64,000 bases of DNA from Chimaeribacter coloradensis (GTDB lineage Bacteria > Pseudomonadota > Gammaproteobacteria > Enterobacterales > Enterobacteriaceae). This document shows positions 53,162-61,666 of this stretch, piece after piece. Each line of letters starts with the position of its first letter. The stretch's first letter is position 1. Under the pieces are notes generated by a model. It was not told where the DNA came from and searched no databases. It was given only the letters and a program-made list of their open reading frames with translations. The stretch spans positions 124,001 to 188,000 of the forward strand of contig NZ_PJZH01000004.1 in the NCBI RefSeq assembly GCF_002858715.1. Direction: 5' to 3'. Made by a program: the position numbers and the translations under genes.

Positions 53162-54222
53162 TATGTGGAGAGATTTCATGCCACACGTGGAGAGATTTCA
53201 TGTTATATGTGGAGGGATTTCATGCTTAATGTGGAAAGATTTCCTGTGGATAACTTGATGATCTTGCTAAGTTTTTATATGTGGAGTTTTTTCCTGTTGA
53301 TAACTTTTGCCAAATCCGGATCATTTTGCCTCTTTTTTAGCTATTTGTTGCAGTTTTGTTTTTTAGCCGGATCCTCCAGGGTGGAGAGATTTCATGCTTC
53401 CGCGCCCGCCTGAGCCCCTTTTTTCAGAACAGTGCTGTTACCGGATCGTTTTACATATTCTCTTAATAACCGGTTAAAAATTAACCCGTTTTCTTGATCG
53501 GGGAAGGGAACATTATCCAGCCTGCTCTCAGACAGTTCTTATGTGGAGAGATTTCCTGCTGCGTTTTTTGGCACTTACCGGGAAAGTGAAAAGCGCCTCT
53601 TCAGATGTACACTAAGCCCGCACCCCCTCAGCCTGACAGAAACCATCATGTGGAATAATTTCCTGTCTAATTTCTTCGCCTCATAGGTGGAGAGATTTCA
53701 TGTTGCCTGTGGATGGCTTTTCTCTCCCTGCAACGCGATGTTGTTACCGCGATACGTGGAGTGATTTCCTGTTAGTGAGCACCCGGTTTTACGTGAACCC
53801 GTAACCTGATCGTACGTGGAGAGATTTCATGCCCCTGGCAGGGCGGGAAAGGCGGCGAAGCACAGGGATGAGAGCTGGATTCCATAGGTGGAGGAATTTC
53901 ATGTTGTGCGGTTCGCCTATCGGCGCTTCCGATCACCGCTTGCCTGAACCCACTGCTTAGAGCAAGGCCGCCGGTTATGTGGAGAGATTTCCTGTTAGCG
54001 GTGCCGCTTTCTGCGGGTTGCACGCCGGCCTGAACGATATGTGGAGGGATTTCATGTGCGCGGGGCAGGGGGGCTTAACCGGCTAAGCCGCGGGCCATGA
54101 TTGTGCCGACCGGGTACCAGGGCCAAAGGTGGAGAAATTTCCTGTTGTTTTGGGGAGGAAAAAAGCACAGCCGGGTAACATTCCCTGAACATCCCAAAAA
54201 CCTTATGTGGAGGAATTTCCTG
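53162..54222 (+). repeat. Iteron cluster, 16 copies of a 19-bp repeat
   Basis: The consensus is TANGTGGAGRGATTTCMTG. Copies start at 53162, 53184, 53206, 53228, 53278, 53378, 53540, 53647, 53684, 53753, 53813, 53885, 53976, 54038, 54126 and 54204, all in the same orientation. The first four are spaced exactly 22 bp; the rest are 37-162 bp apart. Eight end in CATG and eight in CCTG. A partial copy at 54304 runs into the rep gene leader. Confidence 0.93.
53245..53253 (-). promoter_or_regulatory. DnaA box
   Basis: TGTGGATAA is an exact complement of TTATCCACA. It touches the end of the fourth iteron and borders the AT-rich block. Confidence 0.75.
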
Positions 54223-54346
54223 TCCCTGAAAAACGATCCTCGCTAAAATTAATTGTAATTCAATCAGTTACACGGGCTGTTTTTTCTTTACGCCACTATT
54301 TTTTATGTGGAATAATTTAAAGACATTCCACTTAGGATCCTGCTTC

Positions 54347-55339
54347 ATGGAACTCAACAAACTGACTGTGGTTCAGGGTAACGATCTCCTGGAGGGCGCG
54401 TACAGCGTCACGCTGGATGAGATGCGGTTACTCAACCTGGCGCTGGCGCAAATTGACAGCAGGAAACCTCAACCGGATACCCTCTACCGTCTTTTTCCGC
54501 AGGATTATCAGCGCATCTATGGGGTCAACCCTTCAAGCAGCCACCGGCAGTTGCGCGAAGCGGCGGAAAGCCTGATGAAAAAGCCGGTCACCATCTATAA
54601 GCCCGATGGCAAAACCGGCAAAATCCGCACGGTGCAGCTCTCCTGGTTTTCACGCCTGGAGTATGTCAGCAGCGATGACCACAGCGCCGTGGTGCTGCGG
54701 TTCGGCCAGGACGTTGCCCCTTATCTTTATGAGCTGAAAGAGTCCTTCACCAAGCTCAACTTCACCAACATTGCCAAGCTCGACACCCCTTTTTCCGTCA
54801 GGCTTTATGGCTGGCTGATCAAGGCGAAGAACCTCTATGGCCGCCGCAGCACCAAAGCCATTGAGGTGACGCTGGATCTCGCCTGGATGCGTGAAAAGGC
54901 CGGGCTGGCAGGAAAATATGAGGACTACCGCGACTTCCGCCAGAAGCTGCTGGAGCCGACCATCAACCGCATTAACGCCAATACCGATATCTCCGTGGTC
55001 TGGGAACCGATTAAAAGCGGCCGCACGGTGATTGCCGTGAAATTTGCCTATATGGATGAGTCCTGCCCGGAAGCCACCAAACCGCTGCGCCCCCGTCTGC
55101 CGCGCCGCCCGCGGGCGACGGTCGGGTCTGATATGGAAGGCGAGTGGGCGCGCAACTGTATTGAAATCTTTGAAGAGTACCGTGAGAAGCTGCTCGCCTA
55201 TGACAAGGCGGAAAAGGTGGCCCTGCCGGATCTGCGCAAGCTGGCGGGCTGGTACAAAACCATTGGTGACAAAGTCAGCCAGAAAGCGGTGATGGCGGAA
55301 GTGAACGCCCGCTGCAAACGCGCGCCCGCCAAGGGCTGA
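54347..55339 (+). CDS. repB: Rep_3 family replication initiator (RepB/RepFIB-like)
   Basis: This 330-residue initiator has two winged-helix domains. The N-terminal part (NDLLEGAYSVTLDEMRLLNL, LFPQDYQRIYGV) and KLDTPFSVRLYGWLIKAKNL with YEDYRDFRQKLLEPTINRIN are Rep_3 hallmarks. I chose the ATG at 54347 with AGGA upstream; an in-frame ATG at 54305 lies within a partial iteron. It should bind the iterons upstream and control copy number by handcuffing. The C-terminal ~90 residues after VKFAYMDESC are basic and less conserved. Confidence 0.94.
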   Translation: MELNKLTVVQGNDLLEGAYSVTLDEMRLLNLALAQIDSRKPQPDTLYRLFPQDYQRIYGVNPSSSHRQLREAAESLMKKPVTIYKPDGKTGKIRTVQLSWFSRLEYVSSDDHSAVVLRFGQDVAPYLYELKESFTKLNFTNIAKLDTPFSVRLYGWLIKAKNLYGRRSTKAIEVTLDLAWMREKAGLAGKYEDYRDFRQKLLEPTINRINANTDISVVWEPIKSGRTVIAVKFAYMDESCPEATKPLRPRLPRRPRATVGSDMEGEWARNCIEIFEEYREKLLAYDKAEKVALPDLRKLAGWYKTIGDKVSQKAVMAEVNARCKRAPAKG

Positions 55340-55529
55340 GCGGGGCCGGGCGAGCGGCCCGATAAAAACCATGCAAGGTCTCACCCAAGTAACGCACAGA
55401 GTTATCCCCCGTTTCTGTGAATAACTTTAGCCAAACCGCAGAATCTCAGAAAATTCAAGTGAAATATCCCAAAGCGGGCAGATCAGCACCTTGTGCTGGC
55501 ACCCGCTTTCCGCACGCTTTTCCACACCA

Positions 55530-56162
55530 TTAACTGCGGTTATCAGCGGCCATCCGTAATGCCAGCGCGGCCAGTACCGTGCCCATCAGCCAGCGCTGCA
55601 CGCGCAGCCATAACGGCCGCCCGGCCAGGAACGTTGCCAGCGTACCGGCGCAGAGGGCGATCGCCGCATTCACCGTCATGCTGATGGCAATCTGGGTCAC
55701 CCCCAGCGTCACGGATTGCGCCAGCACATGGCCGTGAGCCGGCACAATAAACTGCGGCAACAACGAGAGATAGAGCACCGCGGCTTTCGGGTTCAGCAGG
55801 TTGGTCACCAGCCCCATTAGAAACAGGCGGCGGGGGCTGTCCGGTGTCAGCGCCCGGAGCTGGAATGGGGAGCGCCCGCCCGGTTTCACCGCCTGCCAGG
55901 CGAGATAGAGCAGATAGATCGCCCCACCGATGCGCAGGGCGTCATACGCAAAGGGCACCGCCATCAACAGTGCGGTAATGCCCAGCGCTGCGCACAGCAT
56001 ATAGAACACAAAACCCAGCGCGACCCCGGCCAGGGAGATCAACCCCGCTTTTCGCCCCTGGCAGATCGAGCGTGAAATCAGGTAAATCATATTGGGGCCG
56101 GGGGTGAGCACCAGGCCCAGCGCAATCGCCGCAAACGGCAAAAGTTGTGTCATCTCAATCAT
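55530..56162 (-). CDS. LysE/RhtB family amino-acid exporter
   Basis: This 210-residue inner-membrane protein has six predicted helices. LGLVLTPGPNMIYLISRSIC and GVALGFVFYMLCAALGITAL are family signatures, and GLVTNLLNPKAAVLYLSLLP is the conserved central motif. The ATG at 56162, preceded by AGGAGAG, is preferred over 56219. It is a single gene. The exported compound (threonine, homoserine lactone or another amino acid) is not determined. Confidence 0.92.
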   Translation of the reverse strand: MIEMTQLLPFAAIALGLVLTPGPNMIYLISRSICQGRKAGLISLAGVALGFVFYMLCAALGITALLMAVPFAYDALRIGGAIYLLYLAWQAVKPGGRSPFQLRALTPDSPRRLFLMGLVTNLLNPKAAVLYLSLLPQFIVPAHGHVLAQSVTLGVTQIAISMTVNAAIALCAGTLATFLAGRPLWLRVQRWLMGTVLAALALRMAADNRS

Positions 56163-56288
56163 CTGCACTCTCTCCTGTGTGAAAGCACTATATAAAGAGA
56201 TTCTGAGCCCGGCGCGCAACCGCTTTCAGGAAGGCGGTGAAAATACAGCATAAAAAAGGCCGCGAAGGCGGCCTGAGAGGATTTAAGG

Positions 56289-57461
56289 TTAATTGCCGGG
56301 CTGTTCACAGCGGGCGTCCGCTGCCGCCGTGGCCGCAGGGCGGTTCCACGCCGTCACCCCGGCCGCGAGTAACAGGCCCGCGGCGGCCACCCCCAGCGCA
56401 GGTGACAGGGAACCGAACAGGTGAACGCTGGCGGAAGAGACCAGCGGGCCGACCAGTTGCCCGGTGGCGTAGCCGGTCGTGAGGATGCCCACCACCTGCG
56501 CCGTCTGGCTGGGGGCGATTTCACGGCCCATCCGCATGGCGAGCTGCATAATGGCGAGGAAGCCCCCGCCGGTCAGCAGCGTCCCCATCACCAGCCCGCC
56601 GGTGCCGGGCAGGGCGACGACCGACGCCACGCCCAGCGCCTGCAATACCAGCGTCAGCGTCAGGCGAATCCGCGTCGGCAGCCCGGTGCCGAGGAAGATC
56701 ACCGCCATCACCCCTGCGATGGCCGCCAGACCAAACAGCGGCCAGAACAGCGCCGCCAGCGTGCTGTGGGGGAACATCACATTCGCCAGCTGTGAGAGAA
56801 AGGTCGCGGGCAAAATGTAGCCGAAACCGGCCAGCGTATAGGTCACCAGCAGCTTCTTCAGCGCGGGGGACCAGCGGAACGGCGCGTCGTTGGCCGCCTG
56901 CGCCCGGTGGATCTCCTGCGGTAATTCGCCGCGCAGGCAGAGGCCAATCAGCAGCGCGACGCCGCCGTAAATCAGCCAGCCCTGGGCGGAGGAGGCGTGG
57001 TAATGGGCCAGGACAAAGGCCAGGATCCCGGTCAGCATAATGCCTGCGCCCGGGCCGCTGAATACCGCGGCGGACAGGCGGGGTGCCTGCGCCGCCGCCA
57101 GCCGGTCTTGCGTCCAGGCGGTGATCAGGATCAGCGCCCAGGCCCCGCCCAGCCCGGCGATAAACCGCAGGATCGCCTGGCATAAAAAGTCATGGGTGAA
57201 CGCGGAAATCAGCGTCGCCGCGATAGTGGCCCATAACCCGATGCGCAAATGCCGCGCATACTGTTTGCGCAGCCGCATGGCGTACACGGCCCCTACCAGG
57301 TAGCCGATATAGTTCATCGAGGCCAGCAGCCCCGCTGAGGAAAGGGATACGCCATGCTCTTGCAGCATCAGCGGCAGCTGGGGCGTCAGGGAAAAACGCC
57401 CCATGCCCATAACAGCGATAAGAGTGAAAAACCCGGTCAGGGCAACACGGATAGGTGACAC
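56289..57461 (-). CDS. YbfB/YjiJ family MFS transporter
   Basis: This 390-residue inner-membrane protein has 12 predicted helices. It begins FFTLIAVMGMGRFSLTPQLP and has SAGLLASMNYIGYLVGAVYA and RFIAGLGGAWALILITAWTQ, the family pattern, and ends with a conserved GYATGQLVGPLVSSASVHLF block. Substrates of this family are unknown. It is divergent from the lysR gene with about 96 bp between the starts, so that regulator probably controls it. Confidence 0.88.
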   Translation of the reverse strand: MSPIRVALTGFFTLIAVMGMGRFSLTPQLPLMLQEHGVSLSSAGLLASMNYIGYLVGAVYAMRLRKQYARHLRIGLWATIAATLISAFTHDFLCQAILRFIAGLGGAWALILITAWTQDRLAAAQAPRLSAAVFSGPGAGIMLTGILAFVLAHYHASSAQGWLIYGGVALLIGLCLRGELPQEIHRAQAANDAPFRWSPALKKLLVTYTLAGFGYILPATFLSQLANVMFPHSTLAALFWPLFGLAAIAGVMAVIFLGTGLPTRIRLTLTLVLQALGVASVVALPGTGGLVMGTLLTGGGFLAIMQLAMRMGREIAPSQTAQVVGILTTGYATGQLVGPLVSSASVHLFGSLSPALGVAAAGLLLAAGVTAWNRPAATAAADARCEQPGN

Positions 57462-57557
57462 AACGCTTCTCCAAAAAAGATGACTGCGGCAGCCTATCTG
57501 TTGGAGTAATTCTTGTATAATGAATAATAATTAAAAAGTTGTTCTCTGGAGAAGAAT

Positions 57558-58430
57558 ATGGATTTCACGCAACTGGAGTATTTCCGGGCCGCGGCGATGC
57601 TGGGGTCGATCACCGGTGCCGCCCGCCAGTTACACAAGGTGCCTTCCAATATCACCACCCGCATCCGGCAGCTGGAAGAGGAGCTGGGCTGCCAGCTCTT
57701 CATCCGCGAGAAGCAGCGGATCCACCTCTCTGCCGAGGGCAAAAATTTCCTCGGCTATGCCACCCGGCTGCTGGAGCTGGCGGAGGAGGGCAGGCGTTCA
57801 ATCCAGCGCCAGGAGCCGGGCGGGCTGTTTACCCTGGGGGCAGTGGAGAGCACCGCGGCCATCCGCCTGCCGGACGTCATGGCGGCCTATCACAACCGCT
57901 ACCCGAACGTGACGCTGGAGCTGTTCACCGGCCTGTCAGATGAGGTCACTGAAAGCGTGATCAACTGGCGTTACGCCGCCGCCTTTACGGATGTGATGCA
58001 CCTGCCGCCGGAGCTGGAGGGTATTCCGCTCTATAAAGAGAAGATGGTGCTGATCTCCGCCCACGACCATGCGCCTATTCACGGCCCGCAGGATGTCACG
58101 GAGGATGCGGTGTTTGCATTCCGCAACACCTGCTCTTACCGGCGTCGGCTGGGGAAATGGTTCGATGAGGGTAAGGTGCAGCCGAAGCGGATTGTGGAGA
58201 TTGAGTCCTACCACAGCATGTTGGCCTGTGTCAGTACCGGTGCCGGGATTGCGCTGATCCAGGAGTCTGTATTGCAGACGCTCCCGGGCGCGGCGCGGGT
58301 CACGGCCCATGCCCTGACCGGGGATAATACCGTGGCTGATATCTGGCTGATCTGGCGTAAAGGTACCCGCAATACCAATCTTGATGCGCTGATCGGGCTG
58401 CTTGACCGGCAATATCCGGACGCCGGATAA
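57558..58430 (+). CDS. LysR family transcriptional regulator
   Basis: This 290-residue protein has an N-terminal winged HTH (FTQLEYFRAAAMLGSITGAA, RQLHKVPSNITTRIRQLEEE) and a type 2 periplasmic-binding-like effector domain (GLFTLGAVESTAAIRLPDVM). It is divergent from the YbfB-type transporter, the classical LysR arrangement. The stop codon itself is the start of an octamer repeat array. Confidence 0.92.
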   Translation: MDFTQLEYFRAAAMLGSITGAARQLHKVPSNITTRIRQLEEELGCQLFIREKQRIHLSAEGKNFLGYATRLLELAEEGRRSIQRQEPGGLFTLGAVESTAAIRLPDVMAAYHNRYPNVTLELFTGLSDEVTESVINWRYAAAFTDVMHLPPELEGIPLYKEKMVLISAHDHAPIHGPQDVTEDAVFAFRNTCSYRRRLGKWFDEGKVQPKRIVEIESYHSMLACVSTGAGIALIQESVLQTLPGAARVTAHALTGDNTVADIWLIWRKGTRNTNLDALIGLLDRQYPDAG

Positions 58431-58549
58431 TCCTGTAATCCTGTAATCCTGTAATCCTGTAATCCTGTAATTATAGGATTGCAGGATTCTGTGACAGTAT
58501 GATTTTATCATTCTGGGATTCTGGGATTCTGGGATTCTGGGATGCTGGG
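58429..58549. repeat. 8-bp tandem arrays directly at the lysR stop codon
   Basis: Five perfect AATCCTGT units (58429-58468) begin inside the TAA stop. After a 41-bp spacer, four ATTCTGGG units and one ATGCTGGG unit follow (58510-58549). The first block is identical in unit and lead-in to the array at 50641. Confidence 0.93.
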
Positions 58550-58584
58550 ATTCTTCGCCCGCCACCTTTCTCTCTCAATCTAAA

Positions 58585-58599
58585 TGAGAATTATTAGCA
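58585..58599 (+). promoter_or_regulatory. Fur-box-like operator
   Basis: TGAGAATTATTAGCA matches the 7-1-7 Fur consensus TGATAATnATTATCA at 12 of 14 defined positions. It lies 119 bases before the start of the siderophore esterase gene. Confidence 0.7.
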
Positions 58600-58717
58600 C
58601 TCTGATTGTGCCCTGTGCTACTGTTTTCGCCGCCTGAAAACCGGTTTTACCTATTGGCGTAAAAACGTGGCCGAGCGTTGGCTGCGGACGCAGCCGCCAC
58701 CCACAGGGAGCAACATC

Positions 58718-59617
58718 ATGCGCGCACTTTTTCTTCTGCTCGGGCTTTGCCTGAGCACCTCCGCACTGGCCGGCGAGGCCTATACCTTACCGGATTCGCA
58801 GGTTGAAACCCTGGCCTCCGGCGCAGGTGACTACCAGATCATGACCTATGTGCCGCCGGGGAAACCCCCGGCGGAGGGCTGGCCGGTGATCTACCTGCTC
58901 GACGGCAACGCGGCCTTTCCCCTGGCGGCGGGCATGATGTCTGCCGACAGTTGCGCGCGCTGCGTGATGCAGCCGGGGGTGATTGTGGCGGTAGGGTATC
59001 CGGGTGCATCGCGAAGGGACGTGGACTACCGCCCGGCGACAGCGCAGGTCGCCCTGGAGAGCAACCCGGCAGGCGGCACCTACCCGCCGGGCGCGCCGGG
59101 CAATGCCCAGGCGTTCTATCACTTTCTTGAAACCAGGCTGAAACCGCACATTGCCGCGCAATGGCCGATCAACCCGCACCAGCAGGCGCTGTTCGGCCAC
59201 TCTTACGGCGGGCTGTTTGCGGTCTATGCCGCCCTGACGCATCCGCAGGCGTTCCAGCACATTTATGCTGCCAGCCCCTCGGTATGGTGGAATAACCGCT
59301 ATCTGGAGACGCTGGCCGCCCAGACCCTGACGCAGCCCGCACCCGTCTGGCCGGAGAAGGTACGGCTGACGGTCGGGGAATTTGAGCAGTCGCTTCAGCA
59401 GAGTGAAATGGCCCTGCCGGAGAAACAGCGTGCACAGCTGGCGAAGCACCGCGCGCAACGGGCGATGGTGGACGGCGTACGTCAACTGAGCTGGACGTTA
59501 CAACGCGCCCCCGGCGGCAACGCGCATGTGAGCTTTATGCTCTACCCCGGCCAGTCCCATCAGACGGTCATGCCCCCGGCGTTGCAGGATGCGCTGCTCG
59601 ACCACTTCGGCCGCTGA
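58718..59617 (+). CDS. Periplasmic siderophore esterase (IroE/Fes-like alpha/beta hydrolase)
   Basis: This 299-residue protein has a signal peptide (MRALFLLLGLCLSTSALA) and an esterase D-type fold: WPVIYLLDGNAAFPLAAGMM, nucleophile elbow GHSYGG, IYAASPSVWWNNRYLE and the C-terminal His in LYPGQSHQTV. It most resembles IroE/PfeE enzymes that linearise ferric enterobactin or salmochelin in the periplasm. The upstream Fur-like box and the FepA-like receptor in this window support that role. The ATG at 58718 (AGGGAG upstream) gives the clean signal peptide. Confidence 0.85.
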   Translation: MRALFLLLGLCLSTSALAGEAYTLPDSQVETLASGAGDYQIMTYVPPGKPPAEGWPVIYLLDGNAAFPLAAGMMSADSCARCVMQPGVIVAVGYPGASRRDVDYRPATAQVALESNPAGGTYPPGAPGNAQAFYHFLETRLKPHIAAQWPINPHQQALFGHSYGGLFAVYAALTHPQAFQHIYAASPSVWWNNRYLETLAAQTLTQPAPVWPEKVRLTVGEFEQSLQQSEMALPEKQRAQLAKHRAQRAMVDGVRQLSWTLQRAPGGNAHVSFMLYPGQSHQTVMPPALQDALLDHFGR

Positions 59618-59626
59618 GGCAGTGCA

Positions 59627-60565
59627 TTACCCGGCGTGGTTAATGCGCTCCGCGTCGGGCGGGGTGGGGTCGGCATAGCCATATTTCTGGCCGAGCTGGA
59701 TGATGCGATGCGCCCAGTTAAGGTGGGTGGCCGGCTCACACATCGCCCCGTCCGATTTAAACACCGCGCTGTCGGCGTTCAGGATACGCAAGGCCTCCTG
59801 ATAGTCGCGCGGGGCTACCTTTAAGGCACCGTGGATAATGGCGATCTGGCTGGGGTGGATGGCGGTTTTCCCGACCATGCCGTGCAGCATGTCCTGTTTC
59901 AGCTCACGGCGCAGCATCTCCGGCGAGTCGATGAGTTCACACACCGGCGAGGTGAGGGCGAAACCGCGTGATCCGAACACGCTGACCAGCATTTTAATCA
60001 CGTAACCGAGCGGCCCCTCATACAGCGTATGCTCCCGGCTGCGGCGCAGCCCCAGCACGCTCATCAGGTCGTTACCGCCGATGCGCAGGGCCAGCACCCG
60101 GTCCGCCGCACGCGCCTGCAAGGCATCGGCCAGCGCCTGCATCCGGCTGACGTCATAGACCTGGGCATCCTCCAGCGTCGGCATCCAGCGCAGGTGAGTG
60201 TTGGCCGTCAGCGCCAGCCAGGTGTCCAGGGAGTCCAGGTTAAATTTCGGCAACACCAGCCCATCAATGGCCGCCAGATTCAGGGTGTCATCCTGGATCA
60301 GGGTGGCCGCCATGCCGGCGTGGCGCGGGCGGATGAACAGCAGCGGCCCATCACCGCGCGCGCCGGTGGCGGCCAGCGCGCTCAGCGTGCGGCGCAGGTT
60401 GGCCAAGGCCTGCGGAATATCGCGATCCAGCACTGCGTCCTCGAGGCAGATCACCATCGACAGCAGCTCCGGGTATTTGCTGCCGCGCGCGATGGCGGTC
60501 AGCTCCGGGTGGGTGGCGGGCACATACATGGTGGCACCCAGATCGTTTGGCGTAATCAGTTTCAT
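59627..60565 (-). CDS. HpcH/HpaI aldolase/citrate lyase (CitE)-like protein of the ter-associated module
   Basis: This 312-residue TIM-barrel protein has ATMYVPATHPELTAIARGSK, MVICLEDAVLDRDIP, GPLLFIRPRH, VLPKFNLDS, LRIGGNDLMSVLGL and MVGKTAIHPSQIAIIHGAL. These are the CoA/metal-binding and barrel motifs of CitE-like lyases (ED and R-P-R residues visible). It is the last gene of a five-gene minus-strand operon. Comparative genomics has linked such a set to tellurite-resistance loci and to synthesis of a nucleoside-like metabolite. I prefer the ATG at 60565 because AGGAG abuts the one at 60571. Confidence 0.87.
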   Translation of the reverse strand: MKLITPNDLGATMYVPATHPELTAIARGSKYPELLSMVICLEDAVLDRDIPQALANLRRTLSALAATGARGDGPLLFIRPRHAGMAATLIQDDTLNLAAIDGLVLPKFNLDSLDTWLALTANTHLRWMPTLEDAQVYDVSRMQALADALQARAADRVLALRIGGNDLMSVLGLRRSREHTLYEGPLGYVIKMLVSVFGSRGFALTSPVCELIDSPEMLRRELKQDMLHGMVGKTAIHPSQIAIIHGALKVAPRDYQEALRILNADSAVFKSDGAMCEPATHLNWAHRIIQLGQKYGYADPTPPDAERINHAG

Positions 60566-60577
60566 GTTCATCTCCTG

Positions 60578-61657
60578 TCAGGCCACTTTCCTGATAATGG
60601 TCACCGCGCGGTAGACGCCCAGCGCTTCCCCTGCCTCTTCCACCCGGATGCCCGCGCTTTCGGCCAGATGCACCAGCAGCGCCACATCCGCATCGTCCCG
60701 GTGGCTCACCAGCACATGTTCCGGTACCCGGCGCATCACGGCGCGGGTCGCCTCCGCGATGCCCGGCTTGATGCGGTTCAGGGAGTCCACCTGGTAGGAC
60801 TCGGCCAGCATGGTGATGACGCGCTGGCTGAGGTGGCGCAACATGGTGCGCCGCTCTGCGTCGGGCCGCGCCGCGACAGCCGGCTCAGGCAGCGCGGCGC
60901 GCAAGGCGTCAACCTCTGCCACAAAGGCCCGGCTGATGTCGTGCGCCTGAAGATGCCCGCAATACATCGACCCGTGGAAACCGCTGTCGCGCCAGAGTGA
61001 GCGGCTCATCAGGCCGGAGACCGGCGCACCCAGAATGCCGAACGGCATCAGCCAGTCCTCGCCGGAGGCGGAGAGCCAGGCACAGCCGCCGGGGTCAGCC
61101 AGCACCGCCAGCCGCGGCGCGTGCCGGAACGCCGGGTAAACCGCCAGGGAGCGGGTCAGCTCGCGTGAAATCGCCCCTTTGCCGGTCCAGCCATCCACAA
61201 ACACTACGCCGTCGCTGCCGTGGCGGGTGGTGATGTAATCCAGCGCCGCGTGGTCGATGCCGCGATCGCGGATAATGCTGACGCCGTAATGCACCGCCTC
61301 CACCCCCAGATCGCGCAGGGCGTGAAGCAGGCAGACGCCCAGCGGCACCCCGGCCCGCACCAGCGACACCAGCACCAGCGGCCGGGCGCTGATCTGGGTC
61401 GCCAGCCCCAGCGCCAGCGACGCCACCTCACCGGCCAGCCGCGGGCCGAACTGCGCCATCGCCTGCCGGTAGATCGCCTGATGTGCCGCTGACGGGGACG
61501 GCTCCTCAGAGAGCATCTCGGAATAGTGTTTCTCGCCGCGCTGGATCAGGCGCTCTTTTTCCGCCACCGGCGTATAGTCCACCGCCACGGGCGACAGTAA
61601 AAACTGCACATCGTCCGGCGCATAGGCCCCGGAAAACGGGGGAAGGGTTGTGTGCAT
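60578..61657 (-). CDS. PRTase-like protein with C-terminal PELOTA-like domain (StiP family) of the ter-associated module
   Basis: This 359-residue protein has LVLVSLVRAGVPLGVCLLHA and a PRPP-loop-like VVFVDGWTGKGAISRELTRS, fitting the phosphoribosyltransferase-like domain of the family often named StiP. The C-terminal ~90 residues (DSLNRIKPGIAEATRAVMRR, VPEHVLVSHRDDADVALLVH) fit the PELOTA/L7Ae-type RNA-binding-like domain. AAGGAGAG precedes the ATG. It lies nine bases after the HAD gene. The reaction is unproven; the module is predicted to build a ribosylated small molecule. Confidence 0.85.
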   Translation of the reverse strand: MHTTLPPFSGAYAPDDVQFLLSPVAVDYTPVAEKERLIQRGEKHYSEMLSEEPSPSAAHQAIYRQAMAQFGPRLAGEVASLALGLATQISARPLVLVSLVRAGVPLGVCLLHALRDLGVEAVHYGVSIIRDRGIDHAALDYITTRHGSDGVVFVDGWTGKGAISRELTRSLAVYPAFRHAPRLAVLADPGGCAWLSASGEDWLMPFGILGAPVSGLMSRSLWRDSGFHGSMYCGHLQAHDISRAFVAEVDALRAALPEPAVAARPDAERRTMLRHLSQRVITMLAESYQVDSLNRIKPGIAEATRAVMRRVPEHVLVSHRDDADVALLVHLAESAGIRVEEAGEALGVYRAVTIIRKVA

Positions 61658-61666
61658 ACTCTCTCC

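Larger units (their letters stand above)
52976..54346. other. Iteron-type origin of replication
   Basis: This 1.37-kb non-coding stretch between the partition operon and the initiator gene holds about 16 iterons, a DnaA box, an AT-rich block (53230-53360) and several GATC Dam sites on its left side (53040-53150, 53310-53375). Together with the Rep_3 gene downstream these are the parts of a replication origin. The 82-codon frame at 53165-53413 is only iterons read in frame. Confidence 0.9.

Noticed and set aside
53165-53413. 82-codon plus-strand frame (MERFHATRGE...)
   Set aside because: It is the iteron sequence read in one frame and contains no family match.
50641-54222. Possible CRISPR array
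   Set aside because: The octamers have no spacers and the iterons have irregular spacing of 3-143 bp with non-unique roles; no cas genes are present.
55387-55430. DnaA-box-like GTTATCCCC and CTGTGAATAAC after the rep gene
   Set aside because: Each differs from the consensus; they may contribute to the origin but cannot be called with confidence.
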